Positions 9,186 through 17,753 are shown, numbered from the stretch's first letter. The stretch: DNA of 64,000 bases from Comamonadaceae bacterium PBBC1 (GCA_002256145.1 NKIP01000005.1:189618-253617), one strand, 5' to 3'. Numbers and translations are program-made. Notes: generated by a model not told the origin, from the letters alone.

Positions 9186-10078
9186 GGCTGGCCTTTCTGG
9201 GCAGGCTTGGCCGCGTGTTGGGGGGGAAGCGCCGATGGGGCCGCAAGGGGTGTCGACAACTCTGGTGCGCTGCCGCAGCGCAGGTCGCCTGGCAAAGCGG
9301 GTCCAGGCGGTACACGCTCGGCGGGACGGGTGTCGGCCGGCAGTGGCTGGCGGGCCAGCCAACTCGACACCGCGATCAAGTCCGGGGCCGGAATGCGTTT
9401 GACCACCTCGGCCATGCAGTCGGGGGCGTGCGCACGGCGTTGCCCGGTTTGCCAAGCCCCGAGCTGCGCATTCAGGTAGTCCAGCGGCAGGCCCAGCAAG
9501 CCGGGCACGTTGGGTTGTACGCCCGTCAGGCGCACACCGTGGCACTGGGTGCAGGCGGGCAGGCCGCGTGCGGCATCGCCCTGGGTGACGAGTTGTTGGC
9601 CCCTCGCCAAGCGATCGGCCGTGATGGTGTTGTTGGTGGTGGGGGCCGGGTAGGGCAGTTTCAGGTCGGCAAAGTACTGCGCCATCTCGCCCAAATAAGC
9701 ATCGCTCAAGGGGTCCACCAAGCGGGCCATGAGTTCGTAATGGCGACGGCCTTGTGCGAAATTGCGCAGTTGGTTGTGCAGGTAACCGGCCGGTTTGCCC
9801 GCCAGGCGGGGGTAATACCCATCGGGCCCGGCGCGGCCTTGGTCGCCGTGGCAAGCGGTGCAAGCGCGGGTGCGCTCGGCCATGCTGTCGATCACACGCG
9901 CGGGGGTCTGTGCCGTGGCCCAAGGGCTGGCCAAGCTGCTGCAGCTCACCAGCAAAGCAGCCCCCCAACGACGCCAGGCGGTCACGCTTTGGGGTGCTCG
10001 GGCGCGGGTGGTGGGCTTGCAGGGCGTCTCAATCGGATTCAAAAGGGTCAATTTCTGGGGGTTCGAGGGGGGCAACAT
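9182..10078 (-). CDS. Diheme cytochrome c (c4-like), exported
   Basis: 298 residues with two heme motifs, CTACH and CTQCH, and segments typical of cytochrome c4-like domains (YYPRLAGKPAGYLHNQL, MAQYFADL). The signal peptide is WRRWGAALLVSCSSLASPWATA. The ATG at 10078 gives a long basic N-region; a GTG at 9985 would give a textbook signal peptide of about 25 residues and is a good alternative. First gene of a two-gene unit with the triheme cytochrome. The C-terminus is proline/alanine-rich. Divergent from the GNAT gene. Confidence 0.8.
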   Translation of the reverse strand: MLPPSNPQKLTLLNPIETPCKPTTRARAPQSVTAWRRWGAALLVSCSSLASPWATAQTPARVIDSMAERTRACTACHGDQGRAGPDGYYPRLAGKPAGYLHNQLRNFAQGRRHYELMARLVDPLSDAYLGEMAQYFADLKLPYPAPTTNNTITADRLARGQQLVTQGDAARGLPACTQCHGVRLTGVQPNVPGLLGLPLDYLNAQLGAWQTGQRRAHAPDCMAEVVKRIPAPDLIAVSSWLARQPLPADTRPAERVPPGPALPGDLRCGSAPELSTPLAAPSALPPQHAAKPAQKGQP

Positions 10079-10169
10079 CCTTGGAAGATAACCGAAGCGG
10101 CGACAATGTCGGGTTTTGCGCCAAAGTCTTCTGGCTTTGTTGCTTTGTTTTTCATTTGAAGTTTTAGCC

Positions 10170-10688
10170 ATGTCCGATATCCAAGTCCGATTTGCCACCC
10201 TCCAGGATGCGCCCGCCGTTGCCGCACTGCATGTGAGCGCCTGCCGCGCCGCCTACGCGGGGCAAGTGCCCGATGCCCATTGGGATGCCACCCCCATGCC
10301 CAAGCGCGTGTCGTTTTGGAAAGAAGCCATTGAATACGGCGAGCCCCAAGTCGTGGTGGCCACGGTGGGCCGAGAGGTGGTGGGTTTTGTGGGCTTTGAC
10401 CGCTCGCGTGACCCCAAGTCCAAAAACACCACGGGTGAAATTTGGGCCATTTACGCCGCACCCGACCGCATCGGCCAGGGCATTGGCCTGGCCTTGTGGG
10501 ACGCGGCCCGTGAAGGCTTGCAAGACGAAGACTGCACCGATGTCACGGTCTGGCTGCCCTTGTTGCATGAAAAAACCCTGCGCTTTCACGACCTGGCCGG
10601 TTTCAAGCGCGAGATGAACACCGCCCGCACCGTGCCTTTGGGGGGCGTCAAAGTCGAAGAAGTGCGTCTCAAGCGCAAATTGAACTGA
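10170..10688 (+). CDS. GNAT family N-acetyltransferase
   Basis: 172 residues with the GNAT acetyl-CoA fold. VRFATLQDAPAVAALH is strand/helix 1, and EIWAIYAAPDRIGQGIGLALW is the motif A region, where the pyrophosphate loop reads RIGQGIG. The start at 10170 (MSDIQVRF) begins the conserved fold; an 18-codon upstream extension looks signal-like but lacks GNAT residues. Acceptor unknown. It is followed after 10 bp by dusC, so they probably form an operon. Confidence 0.85.
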   Translation: MSDIQVRFATLQDAPAVAALHVSACRAAYAGQVPDAHWDATPMPKRVSFWKEAIEYGEPQVVVATVGREVVGFVGFDRSRDPKSKNTTGEIWAIYAAPDRIGQGIGLALWDAAREGLQDEDCTDVTVWLPLLHEKTLRFHDLAGFKREMNTARTVPLGGVKVEEVRLKRKLN

Positions 10689-10698
10689 GCGGCCCGCC

Positions 10699-11715
10699 AT
10701 GCACATCATGTTGGCCCCGATGGAGGGCTTGCTCGACCACACCTTGCGTGATGTGCTGACCCGCGTGGGCGGGGTCGATGCCTGCGTGTCCGAGTTCATT
10801 CGGGTCACCAACACCGTCTTGCCCCGCCGCGCCTTTGTTCGGGTGGCTCCTGAGTTGCTGAACCACAGCCGCACGACGGCCGGGGTCTTGGTCAAGGTGC
10901 AATTGCTCGGTTCGGACCCGATTTGTCTGGCCGACAACGCAGCCGCCTTGGCCGAATTGGCGCCTGCCGGAATTGACCTGAACTTTGGCTGCCCCGCCAA
11001 AACCGTGAACCAGCACCGGGGTGGGGCGGTGTTGCTCGATGAGCCCGAGTTGGTGGGGCAAATTGTGGCGGCCGTGCGCCGCGCGGTGCCTGCACACATT
11101 CCGGTGTCGGCCAAGATGCGACTGGGCTACAACGATGACCGCCGCGCCGAAGACTGCGCCCAAGCCATCGAGGCGGCAGGGGCCAGCGAACTGGTGGTGC
11201 ACGCCCGCACCAAGGCCCATGGTTACCGCCCGCCCGCTTACTGGGACCGCATTGCCGACTTGCGCCAGCATGTGCGCTTGCCCCTGGTGGCCAATGGCGA
11301 AATCTGGACGGTGGCCGACGCCTTGCGTTGCAGCGAAGTGACGGGCTGCGACCGCATCATGATCGGGCGGGGCATGGTGACTGACCCCGGGCTGGCCTTG
11401 GCCATTGCGGCCCAAGTGCAAACCGGTCAAAGCCTGGGCCCTGGACAAGGGGTGGCCTGGAGCCGGATGCTGGATCTGATGCAGGTGTTTTGGGTGGGGA
11501 TTGGCCTGCGGGTGGCCACGCGCCACCGGGCGGGACGGCTCAAGCAGTGGTTGAACTACATGCGGCGCGTCTACCCACAAGCCCAGCAGGCCTTTGACAC
11601 CCTGCGTTTGGTGCACGACGCCAGCGAAATTGAGCGATGGCTGCAGCAGCAGACGCTGCCGGCAGCACTGGACCGGAAACCACTCGAGCGGGCACCGGTT
11701 CAGTCGATGGGGTGA
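10699..11715 (+). CDS. dusC: tRNA-dihydrouridine synthase C
   Basis: 338 residues. FMN-dependent reductase that forms dihydrouridine in tRNA (position 16 for the DusC branch). The N-terminal LAPMEGLLDHTLRDVL is the DusC form. The FMN/tRNA segment DLNFGCPAKTVNQHRGG contains the catalytic cysteine, and SAKMRLGY, VVHARTKAHGY and GEIWTVADA follow in order. Its last 16 bp overlap the 3' end of the convergent Hpt gene. Confidence 0.92.
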   Translation: MHIMLAPMEGLLDHTLRDVLTRVGGVDACVSEFIRVTNTVLPRRAFVRVAPELLNHSRTTAGVLVKVQLLGSDPICLADNAAALAELAPAGIDLNFGCPAKTVNQHRGGAVLLDEPELVGQIVAAVRRAVPAHIPVSAKMRLGYNDDRRAEDCAQAIEAAGASELVVHARTKAHGYRPPAYWDRIADLRQHVRLPLVANGEIWTVADALRCSEVTGCDRIMIGRGMVTDPGLALAIAAQVQTGQSLGPGQGVAWSRMLDLMQVFWVGIGLRVATRHRAGRLKQWLNYMRRVYPQAQQAFDTLRLVHDASEIERWLQQQTLPAALDRKPLERAPVQSMG

Positions 11716-12065
11716 AGCCTCAGGTGGTTGGCCACTTCGGTGCGCAGGGTTTCGAGTTGAGGCGCCAACAGGCTGTAGGCCGCCCGCAGTTCACCGGCCT
11801 CGGCGTGTTTGCTCATGGCCTCGACCTTGACCACATGCTCGACCAGACCGTCTACACAAAACACGGGGGTGAAGCCCTTGAGTTGGTGCAGGATGCGGTT
11901 GGCACCGTACACATCGTCCTTGTCCAGTGACTCTTGCAAAAGGGGCAGGTCATCGCTGAGCGTTTGGTGCAGTGTTTTGAGCAGGGACAACACACCATTG
12001 GCGTCGCCAATGAACTCCATGGCCCGGTCAACGGACAAATAAATGGGCGGTTCAGAGTTGCTCAT
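11700..12065 (-). CDS. Hpt (histidine phosphotransfer) domain protein
   Basis: 121 residues forming a single all-helical Hpt domain. The phosphoacceptor is in ILHQLKGF (His60), matching the HxLKG signature. Such stand-alone domains shuttle phosphoryl groups between hybrid kinases and receivers; no kinase or receiver partner is encoded nearby. It overlaps dusC tail-to-tail by 16 bp. Confidence 0.85.
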   Translation of the reverse strand: MSNSEPPIYLSVDRAMEFIGDANGVLSLLKTLHQTLSDDLPLLQESLDKDDVYGANRILHQLKGFTPVFCVDGLVEHVVKVEAMSKHAEAGELRAAYSLLAPQLETLRTEVANHLRLHPID

Positions 12066-12127
12066 GCGGCAAGCTTACAAGTGAATACAAAAATCACGTT
12101 ACTAAATGCAACGCACCAGCCTCTATT

Positions 12128-13006
12128 CTAGTCAAGCAAAGCGCTCAGTCCGCGCTCAGGTTCGAAACGTTTGTTTTTAAATAGCAAGCGGCTGGGGCCG
12201 GGAAAGGCGGGCGTCTGGACCGAGTGCCGGGGATCACCCGGGTAGCAAATGGTGCGGATCCCCTCATTGTCAAAAGGTTCGGGTTGCACCACAGGCGGTT
12301 TTCTTTGCCGCGCCTCGTCCAGAACACTTTGGACATGGGGATGTCGGTGCAGGTGCACCAAACTCATGATCTGGGGTGGGGCCAATTCGATTTCACGGTT
12401 CCAATAGCGCAGCAGCGCATCGCCGGGCCTGATCCACAGGGTTTCGGTGGTCTCGTGGTTGTCGTGCTCGGCCACTTGGTCATCTGGCACGCGGGTCACA
12501 AAAAACCGGGTGTCAAACCGTTTGTTGGTGACCGAGGCTTGCTGGGGCGTGATCCAGCGGCACCAAGGCAACAGGTGTTCGGTGTTGAGCGGCACCGCTT
12601 GACTGGCAAAAGCCTCGTGCCAGCTTTGCCCACTGGCCAAAGCCTGTTGCAATGCCTGAGTGCCGGCTTGGGCGACTTGGCCACAGCCGAGCAGCACACG
12701 GCACTCTTCATAGGCCTCGCGCATGGCGGCCACAAACAAACCGGCCGCACGCTCTGCGGCCAACTCGGGCTCATGAAGGCGGGCATGCAAAGTCTCGTGG
12801 TCCTGACTCAAGCGCTGCAACCAAGTGGGGCTCTGGTCTTGTGCATCGAGTTTGCCGCCTGGAAAAACATACACACCGCCCAGCACGTTTGATGCCTGGT
12901 GCCTGCGCATCAACAGCACTTGCAGGCCGTCCTGGCCGTCACGCAGCATGACCACGGTGGCAGCGTCCAGTGGGGGGGCGGTCAAAAATTCGGTGTTCAG
13001 TTCCAT
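12128..13006 (-). CDS. NUDIX hydrolase (NUDT19/acyl-CoA diphosphatase-like)
   Basis: 292 residues. The Nudix box is split: VYVFPGGKLDAQD carries the first glycines, and after an insertion of about 45 residues comes MREAYEECRVLLG with the metal-binding REAYEE core. This spaced arrangement is typical of the RNU7/NUDT19 type, which cleaves CoA or acyl-CoA diphosphate bonds; activity here is inferred. The start at 13006 (MELNTEF) is preferred over the longer frame to 13162, whose extra residues are unlike the family. The upstream region is shared with a divergent SDR gene. Confidence 0.8.
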   Translation of the reverse strand: MELNTEFLTAPPLDAATVVMLRDGQDGLQVLLMRRHQASNVLGGVYVFPGGKLDAQDQSPTWLQRLSQDHETLHARLHEPELAAERAAGLFVAAMREAYEECRVLLGCGQVAQAGTQALQQALASGQSWHEAFASQAVPLNTEHLLPWCRWITPQQASVTNKRFDTRFFVTRVPDDQVAEHDNHETTETLWIRPGDALLRYWNREIELAPPQIMSLVHLHRHPHVQSVLDEARQRKPPVVQPEPFDNEGIRTICYPGDPRHSVQTPAFPGPSRLLFKNKRFEPERGLSALLD

Positions 13007-13173
13007 GGAGATGTCAATCGTGTAACAGCCAGCGTCACAGCGCTGGTTTAAAGTCAGCAGCACAAGATGTCTGACAAGCTGAAGACTCAGGTTAGCAGAT
13101 GAACCCGGACAGGCCTGTCGCCTGTTCACCGAAGTTGTTTCTTTTTTCTCAACACCACACACAAGGACAGGCC

Positions 13174-14085
13174 ATGGGCATGAATTTCACAGGACGCGTC
13201 GCCATTGTCACGGGCGCAGGCGGTGGCTTGGGCAAACAACACGCCTTGGCCTTGGCCGCACGCGGCGCCAAGGTGCTGGTCAACGACCTGGGCGGCAATG
13301 TGCATGGTGAAGGCACCAGCGTCTCAGCCGCACAGGCCGTGGTCGATGAAATACGCGCGGCCGGTGGTGAAGCGTTGGCCAACGGCGCATCGGTCACCGA
13401 TTTCGAGGCCGTCCAAGCCATGGTGCAGCAGGCCGTTGATGCCTGGGGCCGGGTGGACATTTTGGTCAACAACGCTGGCATTTTGCGGGACAAAAGTTTT
13501 GCCAAGATGTCGCTGGACGATTTCAAGCTGGTCATGGACGTGCACGTCATGGGGGCCGTGCACTGCACCAAGGCTGTCTGGCCCCTGATGCAGGCACAAA
13601 ACCACGGGCGGGTGATCATGACCACTTCTTCCAGCGGTTTGTATGGCAACTTTGGACAAGCCAATTACGGCGCCGCCAAAATGGCTTTGGCGGGCCTGAT
13701 GCAAACGCTGTCCATCGAGGGTGAAAAGCACAACATCCGGGTCAACTGCCTGGCCCCGACGGCCGCCACCCGCATGACCGAAGGCCTGATGCCCGAGGCG
13801 GTGCTCAAGGCGCTCGACCCCAGTGCGGTGGTGCCCGCCATGTTGGTCATGGCCAGTGACGATGCCCCCAACCGCACCATCATCTGCGCTGGTGCTGGCA
13901 GTTTTGAGGTGGCCCACATCACCTTGACCCAAGGTGTGCATTTGGGCACGGGTCCCGACACGGCCGAACGATTGGCTGCCGCCATGCACGCCCTGACCGA
14001 TCGACAAGGCGAAACGGTGCCCCGCGCAGGCTCAGAGCAAGGCACGCTGGAGGTGAGTAAGGCGCTTCAGGCCCATGCCACTTAA
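13174..14085 (+). CDS. SDR family oxidoreductase ((3R)-hydroxyacyl-CoA dehydrogenase / HSD17B4-like)
   Basis: 303 residues. Cofactor motif TGAGGGLGKQHA, then NDLGGNVHGEG (typical of the peroxisomal multifunctional-enzyme type), NNAGILRDKSF, TSSSGLYGNFGQANYGAAK with catalytic Ser/Tyr/Lys, and NCLAPTAATRM. The family oxidises 3-hydroxyacyl-CoA with NAD(P). The start at 13174 has an AAGGA box; the longer frame to 13099 is rejected. Fatty-acid metabolism fits the neighbouring thiolase and Nudix genes, but no operon links them. Confidence 0.87.
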   Translation: MGMNFTGRVAIVTGAGGGLGKQHALALAARGAKVLVNDLGGNVHGEGTSVSAAQAVVDEIRAAGGEALANGASVTDFEAVQAMVQQAVDAWGRVDILVNNAGILRDKSFAKMSLDDFKLVMDVHVMGAVHCTKAVWPLMQAQNHGRVIMTTSSSGLYGNFGQANYGAAKMALAGLMQTLSIEGEKHNIRVNCLAPTAATRMTEGLMPEAVLKALDPSAVVPAMLVMASDDAPNRTIICAGAGSFEVAHITLTQGVHLGTGPDTAERLAAAMHALTDRQGETVPRAGSEQGTLEVSKALQAHAT

Positions 14086-14112
14086 GGGGGCTCGGCTCGG
14101 GCTGGGGTGTCT

Positions 14113-14134
14113 CAAGTGGCTGCGCTGCCACTTG
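14113..14134. terminator. Strong hairpin downstream of SDR gene
   Basis: Perfect 8-bp inverted repeat CAAGTGGC / GCCACTTG around a 6-nt loop, 28 bp after the stop codon of the SDR gene. A run of T appears only some 20 bp later, so it is a possible terminator or mRNA-stabilising hairpin. It also marks the change from GC-rich to AT-rich sequence. Confidence 0.5.
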
Positions 14135-14226
14135 GGACTTGAAAGTGCATGGACTTTTTATACCATTTCTAAATATTTTAATTATCTAAAATATGTAAAA
14201 TAAAATCCTTGTAATTGGGGATTTTT

Positions 14227-14568
14227 GTGATTTTAATCGACATGTTTGTTTATGTATTGAAAATTCCTTATCGAATGGGCAAAGGAATTATTCGGAGTTT
14301 TATGGCCAGATTGAGGCGACAACCCCAGAGATACCAACCGCATCACTACATTTGTAAAAGCTGTGGTACGGCCAACGTGTTTCAACCCTGGACTTTGGGC
14401 AAAGAAGGGTGGGTGAAATGTCCTCATTGTCGTCAAATCAACAAAATGCCTTATGGCAGCAACCTCATACAGGCCATGCTGGCTTTGTTGACTGTGGGCA
14501 GTTTGCTGCTGCTGCCCTGGCTGATTTGGACTTGGTTGTCGAAATTCAATAACACATCGCTGTTTTAA
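14227..14568 (+). CDS. Small membrane protein with zinc-ribbon motif
   Basis: 113 residues, function unknown. Two CxxC pairs (CKSCG, CPHCR, about 25 residues apart) suggest a zinc ribbon in the middle. A hydrophobic helix near the C-terminus (MLALLTVGSLLLLPWLIW) and a possible amphipathic N-terminus (DMFVYVLKIPY) suggest membrane association. The GTG at 14227 is preferred because GGGGA lies 5 nt upstream; ATG 14242 is the alternative. The DNA is clearly more AT-rich than the genes to its left. Confidence 0.6.
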   Translation: MILIDMFVYVLKIPYRMGKGIIRSFMARLRRQPQRYQPHHYICKSCGTANVFQPWTLGKEGWVKCPHCRQINKMPYGSNLIQAMLALLTVGSLLLLPWLIWTWLSKFNNTSLF

Positions 14569-14583
14569 AATTCGATGATCAAT

Positions 14584-15222
14584 TTATGCACGCCATTCAG
14601 GGCTGACCATGACACCGGTGATAAAAGCCCTCAACCAATCGGGGTTCAAGTTGTCGTTCGACAACTGAATGGCGGAATTCAATTCCTGCTGAAATTTTAA
14701 AGACAAATCTGTGCTGTCTGTCATGAAAATGATGGACATGGCCTTGTTCGATGAGTCAATGAAATTTTGAAGTTCCAAGATGGTAGACATTTGCTGGTCT
14801 ATCGGCATATTGGCTTTGATGATCAATATGTCAGGTATTTTTTTTGAAAAAGACAAATAGGCTTCAGAAATACTTTTACCAATATTGAAATCAATCATCT
14901 CCTGCCATGGCAAGGTGCTATTTTTTAGTAATTTAATCAACATGGGATCATCCACCATGAAACTGATGGATGGAAGAGTTCTTGACCTTGTGGCAGTGTG
15001 AACAGGTTTTTTGAGTTTATTTTGGTATTTTCTAATCGATTCAAGGTCAATGCGGCGATGTCCACCCGGGGTTTTCCATGCCAATAGTTCTTGCTGATCG
15101 ACCAAATTTTTCACTAAGGTGATGGACAAACCCAAGATCTGAGCAGCCTTGGCTGTACCAATGGCATGGGCCTCCATTTTCTTGAAGCCTGCGTGGGACT
15201 TGCCGTGTTGGTTTATTAGCAT
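14584..15222 (-). CDS. Excisionase/MerR-type DNA-binding protein with degenerate receiver domain
   Basis: 212 residues from ATG 15222 (ATG 15177 is an alternative; the frame is open to a TTG at 15240). Residues about 20-65 are an excisionase/MerR-like helix-turn-helix (GTAKAAQILGLSITLVKNLV ending in the diagnostic TPGGHRRI). The C-terminal part has the strand pattern of a response-regulator receiver: SISFMVDDPML with the acidic pair, PDILIIKANMP where the phosphorylated aspartate should be, and SIIFMTDS. The aspartate is replaced (IIKANMP), so phosphorylation at that site is not expected. First gene of the AT-rich regulatory cluster. Confidence 0.65.
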   Translation of the reverse strand: MLINQHGKSHAGFKKMEAHAIGTAKAAQILGLSITLVKNLVDQQELLAWKTPGGHRRIDLESIRKYQNKLKKPVHTATRSRTLPSISFMVDDPMLIKLLKNSTLPWQEMIDFNIGKSISEAYLSFSKKIPDILIIKANMPIDQQMSTILELQNFIDSSNKAMSIIFMTDSTDLSLKFQQELNSAIQLSNDNLNPDWLRAFITGVMVSPEWRA

Positions 15223-15389
15223 TTTATGACTATCTTTCAATTTAATTTAATCCCCGGAATAGCTTCTATTTTTTATAATATATTAACATATGAGAAAAAT
15301 CAACAAATTCTTTACACACAAAGTGAATGTTTATTTGGTTGCTATTCGATAAGCAAGGATTTATTATATTTCTTAAATCTAGAAATAAA

Positions 15390-15752
15390 ATGAATCAAAA
15401 TACTCAAGAAGAAATCATACCTCTGGCTGAAAATATCATTAAAGTTCGCAATTGGGAAAAAGAGAATCTTCCCATTGAGCAAAGTGCATTGGCTTTGGAC
15501 TTGTTCATGGTGATCGCTTACAACACCGTCAAAGGCAAACCGCTGACTTTGAAGCAATTGTTTCACAGTATTAATTTCAGCGAAGCTGGAATTAGAAAGC
15601 ATTTAAAACGATTGCTCAGCGAAGACTGGTGCAAATTGGAGGGAACTGAGCTCGATCGGCGTTTGCGCCATGTGGTGGCTCAGCCTAAAATGCTTGAATC
15701 CTTAAGCAATTATGTGAAGGTTTTGTTGGATGCATACAGCACCAAGACCTGA
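15390..15752 (+). CDS. Small winged-helix protein (MarR-like), copy C
   Basis: 120 residues. GKPLTLKQLFHSINFSEAGI followed by RKHLKRLLSEDWCKLEGTELDRR fits a winged helix. It is a distant relative of the genes at 15758-16126 and 22425-22805: same length, a GxPLT segment, a [K/R]xLKxL recognition helix and a wing with D/GDxR. Probably a DNA-binding regulator; target unknown. Start at ATG 15390; an earlier in-frame start at 15327 adds residues unlike the relatives. It is convergent with the next gene, 5 bp apart. Confidence 0.65.
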   Translation: MNQNTQEEIIPLAENIIKVRNWEKENLPIEQSALALDLFMVIAYNTVKGKPLTLKQLFHSINFSEAGIRKHLKRLLSEDWCKLEGTELDRRLRHVVAQPKMLESLSNYVKVLLDAYSTKT

Positions 15753-15757
15753 AATCA

Positions 15758-16126
15758 TCAAGTACCAGAAGGTATATTGAAAGTAGACGATTGCTGCAAG
15801 GCTAAAAGTGCCCCCAAGGTCTCAAAATACAGCAATGTTTTAGGCGTCAGTCCCAGCAGTTTGGTTCTTTTATCCCCTTGTTCGTTGAATTCTTCGAGAT
15901 AACCTTCGGACCGTAAAATCGCAAGTCGTTTGTGCAAGGTTGCAGCAGAACCCAATTTCTTGAGAGAAATCGCTTCACGCACTGACATGGGCTCCCCTTG
16001 ATGCCAAGCCAGGGCAATGGCGTCCAGCAAAGCACGTTGGTTGGGCGTTAAAATCAGATGTGAATCGCGAAAAAATACACTGGCCAATTTGGCGAATCGA
16101 AGATAAGAATTGGTGAGTTGTTGCAT
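15758..16126 (-). CDS. Small winged-helix protein (MarR-like), copy A
   Basis: 122 residues. GEPMSVREAISLKKLGSAAT, then LHKRLAILRSEGYLEEF and a wing GDKRTKLLGL. It aligns over its whole length with the protein at 22425-22805, sharing YLRF near the N-terminus, LGSxATLHKRL and GDKRTKxL. Probably a winged-helix transcription factor. It is encoded 28 bp upstream of, and on the same strand as, the membrane-protein gene at 16155-16724, suggesting an operon. Confidence 0.7.
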   Translation of the reverse strand: MQQLTNSYLRFAKLASVFFRDSHLILTPNQRALLDAIALAWHQGEPMSVREAISLKKLGSAATLHKRLAILRSEGYLEEFNEQGDKRTKLLGLTPKTLLYFETLGALLALQQSSTFNIPSGT

Positions 16127-16154
16127 CCGAATCCTTGATTTTTTTGATATTTGT

Positions 16155-16724
16155 TTAATAATTTTTCAGTGATGATTTATTAAAAATGGTCAGCATCAAC
16201 CAGAATATTGTCAAAATAATAAAACTACCGATATAGTCACCCAACAGCATTGCAAAATAATTTGATACAACATGAGATGTCTTCATGGATGCCATGATAA
16301 AAAATAGGTTGATGATGATGGCATGTGCGGTAGCAGCAATAAAATCCATTTGAGGTAAATGAATGAACCTTAAATTTTCCAAGTCAGCTGGAATCCCTAA
16401 AATTTTAAGGCTCAACCAAACTCCAAACCAGGTTGAACCGGTACTGACCAAGCAGTAAAGCAAAATGGTCAAAGGGTGCGATTCTTGCCAAAAACTGCTG
16501 GCCAAAAGAAAAAGTGCGGCAAAACAACCCAATGCACCCCAACCACCCGCCAGTAAGATAGACAGATGTTTGATACCTGCCGGCAAAAAAATCAGACTGA
16601 TGCCCTGTGAGTGAACGGCCCATGAGCCCAATTGCTCATTGATTTTGTACGAAAAATAATAAAAAGACCCGGCAATGAACGAAAGGAAAAGACCTTGAGA
16701 GCTGTTAGAAAGAGATGGCAGCAT
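16155..16724 (-). CDS. Predicted integral membrane protein (MASE-like), copy A
   Basis: 189 residues, about six hydrophobic segments and no soluble domain. The segment GISLIFLPAGIKHLSILLAGGW and the C-terminal FAMLLGDYIGSFIILTIF correspond to ISLIYLPAFVRLANVLVLG and WMVLGDIFGALLGAYLM in the protein at 22870-23442. The pattern resembles MASE-type sensory membrane domains, but without an attached enzymatic output. Function unknown. Transcribed leftwards together with the winged-helix gene at 15758, which lies immediately downstream of it. Confidence 0.6.
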   Translation of the reverse strand: MLPSLSNSSQGLFLSFIAGSFYYFSYKINEQLGSWAVHSQGISLIFLPAGIKHLSILLAGGWGALGCFAALFLLASSFWQESHPLTILLYCLVSTGSTWFGVWLSLKILGIPADLENLRFIHLPQMDFIAATAHAIIINLFFIMASMKTSHVVSNYFAMLLGDYIGSFIILTIFWLMLTIFNKSSLKNY

Positions 16725-17013
16725 TGGGTCAATGGTGTAGCCGGTTGATTGATTGTAGATCTGAAAGCAAAGCTTGAATACCCTCAGTCATGGTTAAAAC
16801 TCGAGTGAAAAGTCAATAAATATAAAAATCATAATAACATTGATTTTCAAAGTTAAATCTTACTTCTTAAATCAAAACATTTTATCGAAATTATTAATTT
16901 TATTTTTTGAATTTCGCTCAAAGTAAGTTGTTTTTGCGAAAATAGAGGTGTTGCAAGTTGATTCTAGGTAACATGTCATGCCAATAATTCGAACGCGTAC
17001 ATTCGGCTATGGC

Positions 17014-17065
17014 TTAGCTTTAAGCTAATCCATATTTTTGGTGAAGGCAAAAAAGGTCTTATACT
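17014..17065 (+). promoter_or_regulatory. Promoter with palindromic operator candidate upstream of TetR gene
   Basis: In the 417-bp AT-rich gap 16725-17141 there is a 7-bp perfect inverted repeat TTAGCTT-T-AAGCTAA (17014-17028). It is followed by a sigma70-like pair, TTGGTG (17038-17043) and TATACT (17060-17065), with 16-bp spacing. The palindrome is a plausible autoregulatory TetR operator. Nothing else is recognised in the gap, which also contains the promoter of the divergent gene at 16724. Confidence 0.5.
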
Positions 17066-17141
17066 CACTCACTATCAAGTGTCAATATTAACCTAAATAT
17101 TGAACTTTTTAAATCAAAAATTTCTCAAACGAGATAACTTG

Positions 17142-17753
17142 ATGACTTTAGGATCGTACAAAAAACCATTGCAACCCAGAGCCATCATGACTGAGCAGCG
17201 TTTTCTCGATGCACTTCATGATTTGCTGCAAAAAAAGTCTTTGGGACAAGTCACGGTCGAAGAAATTGCTGAAAAAGCCCAGTTGACTCGAGGCGCTTTT
17301 TTGAAGCGATTTGGGACAAAAAAACAGGCTTTATTGATTCTTTATGAACGTTATTGTGACAAGGTGAATGCCGGTATGGCACAAATAGCACTCCATTTGC
17401 ACCAGCATGACAATGCTGCTCAGGTGTGTTACAGCATGTCTAAACAAGCAGAGGCCTTGCAAGTTCTTGATTTTCCAGCCAACCGTGCCATGCATGAGGT
17501 CTTTCAGGAGCAGTTGACGATTGACCGTCGGACCAAGGAAATTTTCATGGGCTGTGTGGAGTTGATGCGAAAAATTCAAGTCCTGTTTTTGTCACATACA
17601 GGCGCATCGGACACAGGCGCGTTTGCCGCCGCGCAGTTGTTGTTCACACTGGATTACAACTTTGTTTTAAAAGCTATGCCTGGTTTTCCGAGAGACCCTG
17701 AAGTGCGCCACCAACTCATTGGGCGATTGGTAGCCCATACGCTGGAAATTTAA
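17142..17753 (+). CDS. TetR/AcrR family transcriptional regulator, copy A
   Basis: 203 residues. N-terminal TetR helix-turn-helix: FLDALHDLLQKKSLGQVTVEE then IAEKAQLTRGAFLKRFGTKKQAL, with the unusual AFLKRF in place of the common SLYYHF. The C-terminal ligand domain is helical and unassigned. ATG 17142 is chosen; a TTG at 17100 would add 14 residues. It faces away from the winged-helix/membrane gene pair and may control it. Confidence 0.82.
   Translation: MTLGSYKKPLQPRAIMTEQRFLDALHDLLQKKSLGQVTVEEIAEKAQLTRGAFLKRFGTKKQALLILYERYCDKVNAGMAQIALHLHQHDNAAQVCYSMSKQAEALQVLDFPANRAMHEVFQEQLTIDRRTKEIFMGCVELMRKIQVLFLSHTGASDTGAFAAAQLLFTLDYNFVLKAMPGFPRDPEVRHQLIGRLVAHTLEI

Noticed and set aside
9186..9968. 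N-terminal extension of the triheme cytochrome frame
   Set aside because: This stretch is the conserved diheme cytochrome gene in another frame; the real start at 9185 has its own membrane anchor and overlaps the upstream stop.
10116..10169. Signal-peptide-like extension of the GNAT protein
   Set aside because: GNAT enzymes are cytoplasmic and the conserved fold starts right at MSDIQVRF; the hydrophobic extension is chance translation of the promoter region.
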